Assembly (NCBI GenBank): GCA_020226215.1
Contig: CM035233.1
Span: 49,561,751-49,625,750 of the forward strand
Length of the DNA stretch: 64,000 bases
DNA from: Sindora glabra
Taxonomy: Eukaryota; Streptophyta; Magnoliopsida; Fabales; Fabaceae
Direction: 5' to 3'
A model generated the notes under the pieces. That model had not been told where the DNA came from, made no database searches, and saw only the letters and a program-made list of their open reading frames with translations. A program made the translations under genes and the position numbers. This document shows, in pieces, positions 26,709 through 37,290 of this stretch. Positions within the stretch are counted from its first letter, which is position 1, and every line of letters begins with the position of its first letter.

Positions 26709-27308
26709 TGATGAGAATTTAAGAAGGCGTATTGAAGACAAAGGCTTCAAGGTATTGGAAAAGCTTAAAGGACCAATTACAAGAGTAAAGGTAAAGAGAA
26801 TTAAGGAAGACCTAAAGAAGATACTTGTTGCCTATTTGAAAGAAGACCCAATTTGGAGTTAGAAGAGTTTAAGATGTTCAATTTCGTGTATTTAGAAGAC
26901 TTGAGTTCCAATGAATCCATTAGCATAGTTTAATATTTTTGTAATAAATGGGCCATATGGGCCGAGACTTGATTTTAAATTTATTTTGGCATGAAAACTT
27001 GTTATTTTATTTAGGTCAATTAAAATTGGGCTTGTTAGTGTAAAAGGCCCATTAGGGTTTGCTTATGGGGGCTGGTCATATATAAGCTCTTGTAAACAAA
27101 TTTTTATCCAGTTTTGAATATAATATGAGATTGAGAGCTTGTGACTCTTAGGTTCTTGAGTGAGCCAATTATCTTTGATCTTATCAAGAGGCCTCATCTT
27201 GTGACGATCTTTCCTTCGGCTTATCAATATGTGATTGTGGCACCCATCCTCCATCTTTTTCTGTTTTTGTTGTTTAAAATCCAATTTAAGATCCGTCTTA
27301 TTTTATCA
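26709..27308 (+). repeat. 5' LTR of the gypsy element
   Basis: Starts TGATGAGAATTTAAG and ends TTTTATCA. The first 150 bp form an open frame resembling the C-terminus of plant gypsy polyproteins (DENLRRRIEDKG... then GPITRVKVKRIKEDL, the GPITR-type tail). So in this family the pol frame ran into the 3' LTR, and the 5' LTR carries a copy of that coding tail. A TATATAA box is at 27079-27085; the same box lies at 30633-30639 in the other LTR. Confidence 0.88.
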
Positions 27309-27310
27309 AT

Positions 27311-27322
27311 TGGTATCAGAGC
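27311..27322 (+). other. Primer-binding site (initiator tRNA-Met)
   Basis: TGGTATCAGAGC, complementary to the 3' end of plant initiator tRNA-Met, begins two bases after the 5' LTR. It fixes the LTR boundary and the element's orientation. Confidence 0.93.
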
Positions 27323-28451
27323 TTTGGTTGGAATTGGATTTGAGGGTACTGTTCATCGATACCATTCGTGCACCGTTCATGCGATTCTATTTTCTGTAAT
27401 TTGACACTGTTCACAAGTTTAGGATTTTTTTTTGCAATTCGTACTGTTCACACGCCGCACTGTTCACACAGCTAGGGTTTCATCATTTCTTGGTACAATC
27501 TTTTCTTAATCTTGTTGTAACACTTGTTTTATTGTTGGATTCTTGTTTCTTGATAATTAGAATGACTAAATTCATAATCAATTGTTAAGTTTCTGCACTT
27601 GTGTTCTTCGTTTTCATCAATTGTTCATCACATGTTTTTAATTTGAATCTGTCCAATCTTTTAAAATTCTGTTAGTTTGGTATTTGGTGTTAAATAATAG
27701 CTTGATTTGAAAGGAATTATGAATATAATTAATTCTAATTCCTTGCTTACTGTTTCTTTCTAAAATTCTGGTTCAATTGGATTGAATTTTGTTTGCTATC
27801 TCAAATATGAACATTCTCATATTCTGCTTGTTCTTGCAAGTTCATCTTTAGTGGTTAATTGAAAATTGTGTGATTCAATTTGAAAAAGGGTAAAACAATT
27901 GTGCAGCAAAAAAAGAAAGAAAGAAAATCCACTGCAAAAAAAAAAAGTCTATAGTAAAAAAAAAATTTCCCGAGCACACAAAAGTGATTTTTGAATGCCA
28001 CTTTCTTGCAATTTTTAGCTTGTTTTTGCTTAGTTTCTGATTTATTTCATACTAGAAAATTTTGGGAACAACTTAGCTATTATTTAACATTACATAATCT
28101 TCTCTAATTTCTCCATTCTTGTCTTGTTTGCATTTTATTTTCCTTAGTGTGCTTATTTCTTGTTTAGTTTTTTTTATTGTCTTTGTTGGCTTCCTTAGTT
28201 TTGTCTTAGAGTTTTTCTTTGTTGGCTTCACTTGTATCTTGCTGATTGATTGTCACTTGGTTATGGTTGATTGTGTGGATTGGAGGTTGACTTCCTTAAG
28301 AACTCTTGAGAACACTTGAGGGGAAAAAGGCAAGAGAGAAATCCTTACACAAAAGCCAATTTTGAGTGAAATATGAGTGAATATCTTTTGAGTGAAACAC
28401 TTAGCGAGTGGAGAGGACCTTTTATTACATTAACATTTTTATTTTGTAGAC
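27323..28451 (+). other. Gypsy untranslated leader with CTGTTCAC motifs
   Basis: About 1.1 kb between primer-binding site and gag ATG. The first 150 bp holds five copies of CTGTTCA(C) or a near variant, at 27349, 27373, 27407, 27444 and 27460. The remainder is T-rich with two A-rich patches near 27910-27965. No coding sequence is evident. Confidence 0.6.
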
Positions 28452-29609
28452 ATGTCTCATGAAGGTGGATCAAGTAATGAGAGCACTCCTCCCTCACTTA
28501 AGTCCTTGGCTGTTAGAAAATAAATTGAAGGACTTGCACAAAGATTTAAAAGAATGTTTGACAGGAAGAACGAAACCATAAGAAATATTCAAGAAATCGT
28601 GGCAAATAATGGAAGAAGGCAAGCACGTGACCGTTCTCCACATGCCCATGAAAATTGTAGTAGTTCTCCAAGAGATGATGAAGAGAGGAGGTATGATAGG
28701 TGGAGAGATAGGAGAGGTGATAGAGAGAGGAGGAATGATAGGAGGAGGAGAGAAGGAGATGGAAGAGTGAGAGAAAGTGAGAGGATTGGTGGAGTTGAAA
28801 TAAAGATTCCTAGTTTTCATGGCAAGAATGATGTTGAAGCATACTTAAAGTGGGAGTTGAAGATAGAGCAAGCATTCTCATGCCATGACTATAGTGAGGA
28901 AAAGAAAGTGAAGGTAGCTTCCCTAGAGTTCCATGACTATGTCTTGGTATAGTGGGATCAAATTCAAAGAGAGCGAAGGAGATATGATGAGGAACCCGTA
29001 GTCACATGGAATGAAATGAAAAACCTAATGCGCAAGAGATTTGTTCCTACATACTACAATAGGGAGCTTCATACAAAGCTTCAATGTTTGAGGCAAGGTG
29101 GAAGAAGTGTTGATGATTATTACAAAGAAATGGAAATTGCAATGATAAGAGCTAATGTAATTGAAGAAATAGAAGCAACAATGGCCCGTTTCTTGAATGG
29201 TTTGAACTATGATATCCGTGACATAGTGGAACTTCATCCCTATGTAGAACTTGAAGATTTGGTTCACCAATCTATCAAAGTAGAAGCATAACTCAAAAGA
29301 AATGGGACTTTGAAGAAAGGCACCTCTTCCTACAACTCAAAAGGATGGAAGGAAGGAGTGAAGAAAGAGGAAAATTCAACTAAGGATGCGGCTGTCCATG
29401 GTGGTAAACCCTCATCTAAAACTTGTTTTAATTCTACTAATGTTTCTGCTTCCTCTACTTCTCGACATAGGGAAATCAAATGCTTCAAATGCCTTGGAAA
29501 AGGTCACATTGCATCTCAATGTCCGAACAAGAAGACCATGATTTTGAGAGAGAATGGTGAGATCTCAAGTGAGAGTTCATCTCCATCATCACATGCTCCA
29601 AGTGAATAA
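28452..29609 (+). pseudogene. Gypsy gag relic with CCHC zinc knuckle
   Basis: ATG at 28452 opens a gag frame that is continuous apart from in-frame stops at 28521, 28950, 29289 and 29607; there is no frameshift. In order it has an Arg/Asp/Ser-rich segment (28600-28790), the capsid-like retrotransposon gag domain (IKIPSFHGKNDVEAYLKWE; later LRQGGRSVDDYYKEMEIAM and ATMARFLNGLNYDI), and a CCHC knuckle CFKCLGKGHIASQC at 29481-29522. The stop at 28521 replaces what is probably a Gln codon and the one at 28950 falls in the conserved VWWDQ site, a Trp codon. It can no longer make a full Gag. Confidence 0.9.
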
Positions 29610-30331
29610 GATAGTGAGTGTAAAGCTTTTTGTCATAAGGGATATTTGCTTATGGTGAGGCGTCTCTTGGGTAGTTTAGCTAAGGAAGATGACACTACAC
29701 AAAGAGAAAATATCTTTCATTTAAGATGCTTGATACTTGGGAAGGTTTGTTTTCTTATTGTTGATGGTGGTAGTTGTACCAATGTAGCTAGTGTTAGGCT
29801 TATCGAGAAATTGTGTCTTACTACTACTTCTCATCCCAAGCCCTATAAGCTACAATGGTTGAGTGATGAAAGGGAGTTAGTTATTGATAGGCAGGTTTTG
29901 ATTGCCTTTTCTATTGGCAAGTATAAGAATGAAGTCTTGTGTGATGTAGTGCTTATGGAAGCAAGCCATATCCTCTTGGGAAGACCTTGGCAGTTTGACA
30001 AGAAAGTTATTCATGATGGTCATTCCAACAAGTTTACATTTGTACATAAAGAATGCAAAATCACTTTAGTACCCATGACTCCTAGTCAAGTGTGTGAGGA
30101 TCAAATAATTATGAGGTTGAAAAGAGAGCAAGAGAGAAAAGATGAGAGAAAAACTGAAAAGAAAAAGAGTGAGTTTGAGGGCAAACTTAAAAAGAAAGGG
30201 AAAAAAGTGAGGACACTTGTAAGTGAGAAAAAGGAGAGTGAAAAGAAAAGTGAGTGTGAAAGGAGAAAAAATTTGTTTGTGAGAGAAAAAGAAGTGAGGA
30301 AAGCTTTGTTGGCCTCTCAGCCTATGTATCT
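29610..30331 (+). pseudogene. Gypsy aspartic protease relic
   Basis: Continues the gag frame. The retropepsin active site reads LIVDGGSCTNVAS at about 29754-29792, with DGGS in the usual place for this group of plant gypsy elements. The second conserved block HILLGRPWQFDKKVIHDG follows about 85 residues later. Then comes a highly charged Lys/Glu linker (30120-30290), normal before RT in this family, and RKALLASQPMYLQE just before the deletion junction. RT never starts. The frame ends at a TAA at 30339-30341, inside the out-of-frame LTR. Confidence 0.88.
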
Positions 30332-30862
30332 ACAAGAGTAAAGACAAAAAGGATTAAGGAAGACCTAGAGAAGATGGTTGCTGCCCTATTTGAAAGAAGG
30401 CCCAATTTGGAGTTAGAAGAGTTCAAGATGTTTAATTGCGTGTATTTGGAAGACTTGGGCTCCAATGAATCCATTAGCATAGTTTAGTATTTTTGTAATA
30501 AATGGGCTATATGGGCTGAAACTTGTTTTTATATTTATTTTAGTACGAAGACTTGTTATTTTATTTGAGTCAATTAGAATTGGGCGTGTTAGTGTAAAAG
30601 GCCCATTAGGGTTTGCTTATGGGGGCTGGTCATATATAAGCTCTTGTAAACAGATTTTTATGCAGTTTTGAATACAATTTGAGATTGAGAGCTTGTGACT
30701 CTTAGGTTCTTGAGTAAGCCAATTATCTTTGATCTTATCAAGAGGTCTCCTCTTGTGGCGATCTTTCCTTCAGCTTATCAATATGTGATTGTGGCGCCTA
30801 TCCTTCATCTTTTTCTATTTTTGTTGTTTGAAATCCAATTCAAGATCCGTCTTATTTCATCA
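30332..30862 (+). repeat. 3' LTR of the gypsy element, 5'-truncated
   Basis: Aligns to 26779-27308 of the 5' LTR and ends CATCA. The first 70 bp and the polypurine tract are missing. Its coding tail is less decayed than that of the 5' copy, reading RIKEDLEKMVAALFERRP and on past the point where the 5' copy has a stop. Confidence 0.9.
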
Positions 30863-30867
30863 TCTTA

Positions 30868-33296
30868 TACATTTAATTTTGTGTAGGTCAATTTACTTTC
30901 TAAAAGAGAGGATAAAGATTAATAATATAGTATTAAAATAAATTATAAATTGTTAAAATATTTTTTTTTATACTTTTATCTTCTCATTTATTAAAAAAAA
31001 CTCTTTTTATATCTTTCTCTTATCCATCTTATCTTACATTAAAAGATCTCATTCTATATTTTACATAGAGAAAATATCATCTACTCCAAAATCACATAAA
31101 ACATAATTTACTGGATTCTTGTTGAATTTTTAAGATTTTATATATGACTTTTGTTGAATTTTTACTCTTGAATTATTAATTTATTATAAATATTTTGTGT
31201 TGTGTTATGTATACAGACTTGTGTATGTATCTATGTTATAAAATGAGGCATATGTTATTATTTTTTATCATAATGTAAATTGTTTAATTTATATTATCAT
31301 ATATCTTTAATATATTAATTGTTGGAGGACATTTTGGTCCAACTATGTGCTTTAAATTATTTAGGATAATTTTATTAATTTTTATATGTAAAGACATTTT
31401 TTTATCAAACTATTTATTTTTTAAACCTATACATTCTTATAAAATATAATTACAAGTAAAAAATAAAATAATTTTATACAATTCTTCTTTTTATACTATA
31501 TACCAAATGAGGCCTAGTATTTTTTTTAAGATTTTGTATTTTTGCAAAGTACAACAAATTCTATAGAAAATATTTGCGATAATAACATTCCTCATTGAAA
31601 CTTTTATGACCAATTAACGGACTTATATTTCCTTAATTTGTCATTTATTAATATTTTTCAAATTTTATGACACTTAATTAAAAGATTTAAGAGTGTTGAA
31701 AATAGACACTAGTTATTGATTCTCTTACTAGGTGTTTGGATACTGAACAGTAGAATTTATTTCTCTTATGTACTTCAACTAATTCTTTACTTGATTGTTT
31801 TTCTCTAACTAAGATTTTAAATTATATTATTTAGTGAATATAAAAAAAATTCTTCTTTTTTACTATATCATCATTATTTTTATTATTATTGTCATTATTA
31901 TTATTGTTGTTGGCATGATCGTTGTTGCCATTGTTACAAGAATGCCATCATCATCGTTGCCTACTAAAATTATTATGGATACCATCTTTATTGATGTTGT
32001 TATCATTGCTACCATTATCACTTTTTTAATATTATCAATATTGTTGCTGCAACAATCATCATCGTGATGTGAACTAAACAATAAAAAAAAGAAATTATAA
32101 ATAGTATAATTTTTTAGTAAAATATAAATAATGTGATTTCATTCCCTTAAATGAACTAGTTTTTTTTAAAAAATCATAATTTCCTTTTCCTCACCCTTCT
32201 TTATTTGATTCAATTTCATTTTCATTTCACAAATTGAATCAAATGCCATCTTTAAAAAATACACAAAAAAATTATTTTTATTTATTTATTATTTTAAAAA
32301 ATAAATATAAATATGTATTTATTATTTCTTTTAAATGTACCCATATTATCCTAATAAGTGTTGAGCAACTTTATATCAATTACTACAACTTTCTTCTGCC
32401 TAAGATTAAATATATTATTGCTCGCCTTAATCCTTTTACTTTTTACCTTAAAGAGAATAAAAAAGTAAAATTTTTTATTTTTAAACCACCTTTTCTATTA
32501 AATTCTATTATTTTGATAAAAAATTTATTTCTCTTCCCTATTCACACTCGTATGTGCGTAAATTGAAACAAATAAAGTGAATAGGAATTAGTCACAAGTC
32601 ACCAAAGGATTCTCCACGTAACACATTGTGTGTATGCTTTATTGGTGATGGCGACCCCTTTGCTTTTAGGATCCTTACGTCTTATCCAATATTCCTCATT
32701 TCCTTTTCCTTCCCCTTTCAGATGCCGATATTAGATTAGTATGTCTGATGATGGGGTGTTTAATGGGTCTCGCTCGTAGATTTGGCGGATTAATTTCCAA
32801 ATTTTTATAGATTATATTTATTAAAATAGATTTATAAAAAGGATCTAAGTCGATTCAATTTTTTGAATTAATTTGTAGACAAGTTACTTTTCTAAAATAA
32901 AATAAGCCAGTCTATTAGGTTTGTGGTACAGGCGAAATTAATTAAAATAGATTCGTTTAAAGTGCAAGTTTCAACGAACCGAATCCAAACAAATTAAGTG
33001 CATGCAAGTTTTGGCTTGATATGATTTGTTAAACTCGATAAACAACCTTAACTAATAGTTCCATTTACCATATTTTTATAATTTTAATTTAATGAAAATT
33101 TTGGTTTTATATTTCTTCACATAATTATTACATATATATTTTTTTTGTAAAAGTTATAATTTTATACAGACTTTATCTATAACAAATATACAAAAATTGC
33201 AATATAAAAAGTTTTAGAAATAACAATTACTTGATAAAAATATAATAAAAATTTATGATTTTATTATACATAAAAAATGAAATTCCAATTTCAATA
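30868..33296. other. Intergenic DNA
   Basis: No gene seen. It includes an interrupted trinucleotide tract rich in ATT, TTG and ATC (about 31866-32067), whose open frames on both strands are only a consequence of the repeat. Confidence 0.55.
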
Positions 33297-33360
33297 TAGG
33301 TAAGAATTTTGAATTTATTACCCTCCATTAGGTAAGAATTTTGAATTTATTTCCCTCCAT
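33297..33360. repeat. 32-bp tandem duplication
   Basis: Two adjacent copies beginning taggtaagaattttgaa and ending ccctccat, differing at one base. Confidence 0.95.
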
Positions 33361-33576
33361 CAGGTACAAATATAATTAAAGGAAAAAACAAAAAGAGCAA
33401 GCATTCAAATTCATAAAATATTCATTTTCCTTCCTAACATGACAACATGACAAAACTGCAGAATATTTCTTGGGCATGAATATGTGTATATACCATAATT
33501 TTGACAATGGTATATTAAAAAATTATTTATTTAATAATGGCTTAAAATTCATGATTTATTTGATTAATTACCATTT

Positions 33577-33834
33577 TTAACTGATAAATTTTTCCAAGAC
33601 ATGTTGATGTTCTTTTGAAAGCAAATGATCATGTGGAAAACCCTTTCCATGCTCCCCATCATTTGCATATTTTGTCAAAACCTGATCACGTTCATGATAG
33701 TAACAATTAACAAGCCCTTGTCCGTTACATTCTACCAACTTCCTTTGTATATTTTCCTTTAAAAATTTTAAAACATTTTCTTCTTTGCTTGGAAAACAAT
33801 ATATTTTTTTTACTCTTGTACATTTTTCTATCAT
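33577..33834 (-). CDS. Unrecognised 85-codon ORF
   Basis: Starts ATG at 33834 and stops at 33577-33579. Its composition is unusually protein-like for this AT-rich region: Cys, His, Gln and charged residues are balanced, with phrases such as KLVECNGQGLVNCYYHERD and KYANDGEHGKGFPHDHLL. No signal peptide or membrane segment is visible. I do not recognise a family, and no neighbouring exon was found. It may be a fragment of a captured or decayed gene rather than a functional small protein. Confidence 0.3.
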   Translation of the reverse strand: MIEKCTRVKKIYCFPSKEENVLKFLKENIQRKLVECNGQGLVNCYYHERDQVLTKYANDGEHGKGFPHDHLLSKEHQHVLEKFIS

Positions 33835-33884
33835 TTAAAAAAAAGATATAATTTTTATTGAAACTATCATTTTTTTATTTAATA

Positions 33885-34020
33885 TCTATTTTACGCAATA
33901 AATAAGCTAATTTATAACTTATTAACTTAATCAATCAGTTATAAATTGATTTCTAAAGGTGTTTTGAGTACTAATTTATTAAAAAAAATAAGTTTTGATT
34001 TAATGAGTTATTTGGAATAG
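33885..34020. mobile_element. Relic related to the 55.3 kb hAT-like MITE
   Basis: The text cgcaataaataagctaat to gttttgatttaatgagtt follows the left part of the element at 55323 in the same order, including the ttgatttctaaaggtg / ctttagaagtattt block. Only this end is recognisable. Confidence 0.45.
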
Positions 34021-35467
34021 TTAGAGAAAATATTTCCTCTTTAAATAAATAAGCATCAAATAATTAATTTAATTAGAATAATGCAATAAAGTACATAAAT
34101 AATTTATTATATTATAAAAAATTATAAGATAATATATGTAAAAATTTTCAAACATAACATCACAACTTCCTACTTATTATCTTTATATCTTTTACAAGCC
34201 TTTATGGGAATTTTCATATAAATTACATAGGTACTTACATTTAGTCTCTTTCAAATCTTAAATCATTGACCAATAAAAATATTTATAATTTAAAAATATT
34301 TGTTTAGTAAGAAATCCTAACCCAACTATATAACGCAAAAAACTTACTCGGATTGAAAGATAACTCATAATAGGAAAAAAAATCATGAATCAAATTTAAT
34401 AATCTCCACCTTAACACAAATTTTATCATTTTTATCAATCTTTATGCCCCACTTGTTGCTAAAAGAGACCATTCATAGAGCACTAATCATGAGAGCTCTC
34501 CATCATTGTAATTTTATCAAATTGCAACAACCAACTTCCTATTAAACAACTCCACCTCAATTAAGTTTTACAAGTTTCATTGGAGTCTATACATAACCTT
34601 TTCATTTGCAAAACTCTCTCACTTTTATATGAACACTAAATCTTACAAATACTTTCATGAGTCATCATAATATTTACAAATCATTGTTATCATCATTATC
34701 ATTATCACCATTACTGTTAACTTTATTCATCATCTTCATCTTATCCATATAATTGAATCAAATTCTTATTCTCTCAAATTATTACTCTCTTATGACACCA
34801 AACTCACTTAGATATCATTTATTAGGAAAAATATTTCCTACCAAAACAAATAAGCATTATGTAATTAAATCAATCAAAATAACTTAATAAAGCACGTGAA
34901 CAATTTAACATTGGAAAATCCTAAACTTTAGGGGAAAGTCATGAATGAGAAAAAAATTATTATGTTATAAAAAATTATAGAATAATACATATGAAGGTTT
35001 TTAATCATAACTCCATAAATTCCTAGACACTATTCCTTGTCTCTTACAAACTTCTATAAGGATTATCACATAAAATTTCACTCATATCTTAAATCACTTG
35101 AATAATACAAATATTTATAATTCAAAAATATTTATTTGAGAAAGAATCTCAATCCAACTCTAACATGAAAATTTTACTTAAGTAGAAAGACAACTCATAA
35201 TTGGAAACAATCATAAATTGACAATAATTTGAATTTGTGTCAAACTCAACAATTAAAGATGTTCACGTATGACATGTATCTTTACTTTTACTTAATAAGA
35301 GTATGTTAACATCATTTTTTATCTTACTTAAGTAGAAAGACAATTCACAATAAGAAATAATCACTAATCAATAATAATTTAAATTTAAATCAAACTCAAC
35401 AGTTATAAAGATTTACTTATAACATACATCTTTACTTTTACTTCATAAGAGTAGGTCAATACCATTT
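34021..35467. repeat. Nested direct and tandem repeats
   Basis: A 350-bp unit at about 34021-34380 (gaaaatatttcctc ... gaaagataactcata) recurs diverged at about 34827-35200. Its last 150 bp is then duplicated in tandem (about 35176-35325 and 35327-35467, each starting cttaagtagaaagacaa and ending in ataagagta). Between the two large copies lies a 440-bp piece that begins aatctccacctt. No coding sequence is present. It may be an old LTR pair or a locally amplified repeat; ends are approximate. Confidence 0.5.
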
Positions 35468-36768
35468 TTATCATTGTGAATTTTGAAAATTACAATTTTA
35501 ATGCCCATAAATTTCACCAAATTAACTTATGATAACAAAATCAACAACAAATTTTTTTTATTGGGTAAGAAAAAATGTGGGTTTCGCAATTAAACTCAAT
35601 TTTTTTTCTAGCTAGAAAATATAAAAGTTACCCATAAAAAAAGACAATATAAAAGTTAAAATGTAAGATAAAATGTAAAAATAACATGATTGTCTTTATT
35701 CCTACTCAAATAAGAAGAGATTAGTTATCAATTTTATTATTTATATATCAATATTGTGATACTCATATACATTAAGTATTATACTTTTTATTTTTGAAGA
35801 AATTAACATTCGTACTATCATCTTCTTAATAAGTAGAAATAAGAATACATATTATAATTACAATATATAAATATAATTTCTTATTAAAACAAGCACATGT
35901 ACGTATTGCTTGCTGCATTGCAATTGGCTGTGCTTTAGAATTGGTCTAACATGAAAATTTTGCATCTATGTTTCCATGAGCATTAGTTTAAACGAACCTA
36001 ATGTCTCATCGAATGTGGTTGAAGTTGTTAGTCTCATCAAAACTACCAACTGGAAATTGTTACTTCAATTATTACTCCCCCCCCCCCCCTTTTTTATTTT
36101 TTCTTTTTTCAATGAAAGATGGTAGTAGAAAGAGGTGCTCTCAATCCTATCAAATAAGGTGTCAATAACATTTTAGGATTATCATTAGAGACTTGTCCGG
36201 AGTTTACTTTCAAATTCAATTAAAATGAGAGATATGATAACTTTAGTAAAAATGATTTCTACTGAATCATATGAAAAAGTATAATATTATATGTAAATAG
36301 AGAAAAAAATAAATTATATCTAATGAATCCATATAAATTAAAAAAAATGGATGAATCACAATCACAATCAATATAAAACATGAATACTATATAGGAGTTG
36401 CTCTTTCAATGAACCTTAACTGTCAACAACATATTTTGGGGGATAGAATCTATAGGGTATAAATAGATTGATTTAAGATTTACGAATAGCAACCTTTGTT
36501 TATAGAATGTAATTGAAAGTGAATTGACTAATAGCTAAAAATTATCCATTATTATGTTTACGGGTTAAATTATTATTTGAGTCCAACTAAACAGTCATTT
36601 TAATTTAGACTAACTCTTTTATATTTTATTTTAAGACAGTGACTCAATTAGCCTTTAAACCCTAAGAGACCCTCAAATGGAATAACTAGCATTAAGGATA
36701 ATTTAAACTTGTAATTAAGGACAGTCATAAACATTCTAATTGGCAAATATTACTTCAATATATTGTAA
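35468..36768. other. Intergenic DNA with a C13 run
   Basis: No gene seen. A 13-base cytosine run at 36077-36089 is striking in such AT-rich DNA and is followed by a T-rich stretch. Confidence 0.5.
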
Positions 36769-37290
36769 GGAAAAAAGCACAATATCCTATTCAATTTTGG
36801 TATGGTTAAAATTTGTCTCTTTTGAAAACTTGAAAATTACTTCTTTAAACTATATAAAAGTTGGAATTATATTTACTATTAATTTAATTTATCATTTTAT
36901 CAAATAATATAATTTTTTATGATGTTTCTAAATAAAAATTACAATATTATAGTATATATGTTAGATTGATTTTTTTATTTTTTGACAAATTAGTTTTTGT
37001 GTTATATAATTAATAAGAATTAAGTTACTTTCATATAGCTTAAATTAAATAATAAATGAGTTAAAAATTATATAAAAATGAAAAAATAAATTAATATATT
37101 ATAATATTATGCTTTTTATTTAAAAATTTTATAAAAATTATATAATTTGATAAAATAATTAATTAAGTTAACAATAACTCTTAATTATTTCAAATTTTAT
37201 GAAGTTTAAGCGAGTAATTTCAAGTTTTTGAAGTAGAAGGGAGTCAAATCTAGTTAAGCTTTAACTGAAGAGATAATTTCATTTTCCCTA
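36769..37290. mobile_element. Foldback MITE with arms of about 200 bp
   Basis: Two long arms pair imperfectly almost to the centre. The left arm runs from ggaaaaaagcacaatatcc to near 36965. The right arm, reverse-complemented from 37290, begins gggaaaatgaaattatctc. Both share aaacttgaaa, then atttatcaaat-type and taaataaaaa blocks in the same order. There is no coding capacity. The target duplication is unclear. Confidence 0.65.

Larger units (their letters stand above)
26709..30862 (+). mobile_element. Internally deleted Ty3/gypsy retrotransposon with TSD TCTTA
   Basis: A 4154-bp element with TG...CA ends and 5-bp target duplications TCTTA at 26704-26708 and 30863-30867. The order is a full 5' LTR (600 bp), primer-binding site, long leader, gag and protease relic, then a 3' LTR lacking its first 70 bp. 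Reverse transcriptase, RNase H and integrase are gone, and with them the polypurine tract. The single junction near 30331 joins the end of the protease region to a point inside the 3' LTR. Since the lost pieces are needed for replication, the deletion most likely happened after insertion. By hand alignment about 45 of 530 LTR positions differ, mostly transitions. Confidence 0.92.

Noticed and set aside
27141..27404. An open frame of 87 codons, with a near copy at 30695-30886
   Set aside because: Both lie inside the two LTRs of the gypsy element; they are similar only because the LTRs are. No independent sign of coding.
31834..32081. Hydrophobic open frames on both strands that look like membrane proteins
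   Set aside because: The tract is an imperfect ATT/TTG/ATC trinucleotide repeat, which gives Ile/Val runs in any frame.
33297..33360. Two-copy 32-bp repeat considered as the start of a CRISPR-like array
   Set aside because: The copies are directly adjacent with no spacer and number only two, and the DNA is plant nuclear.
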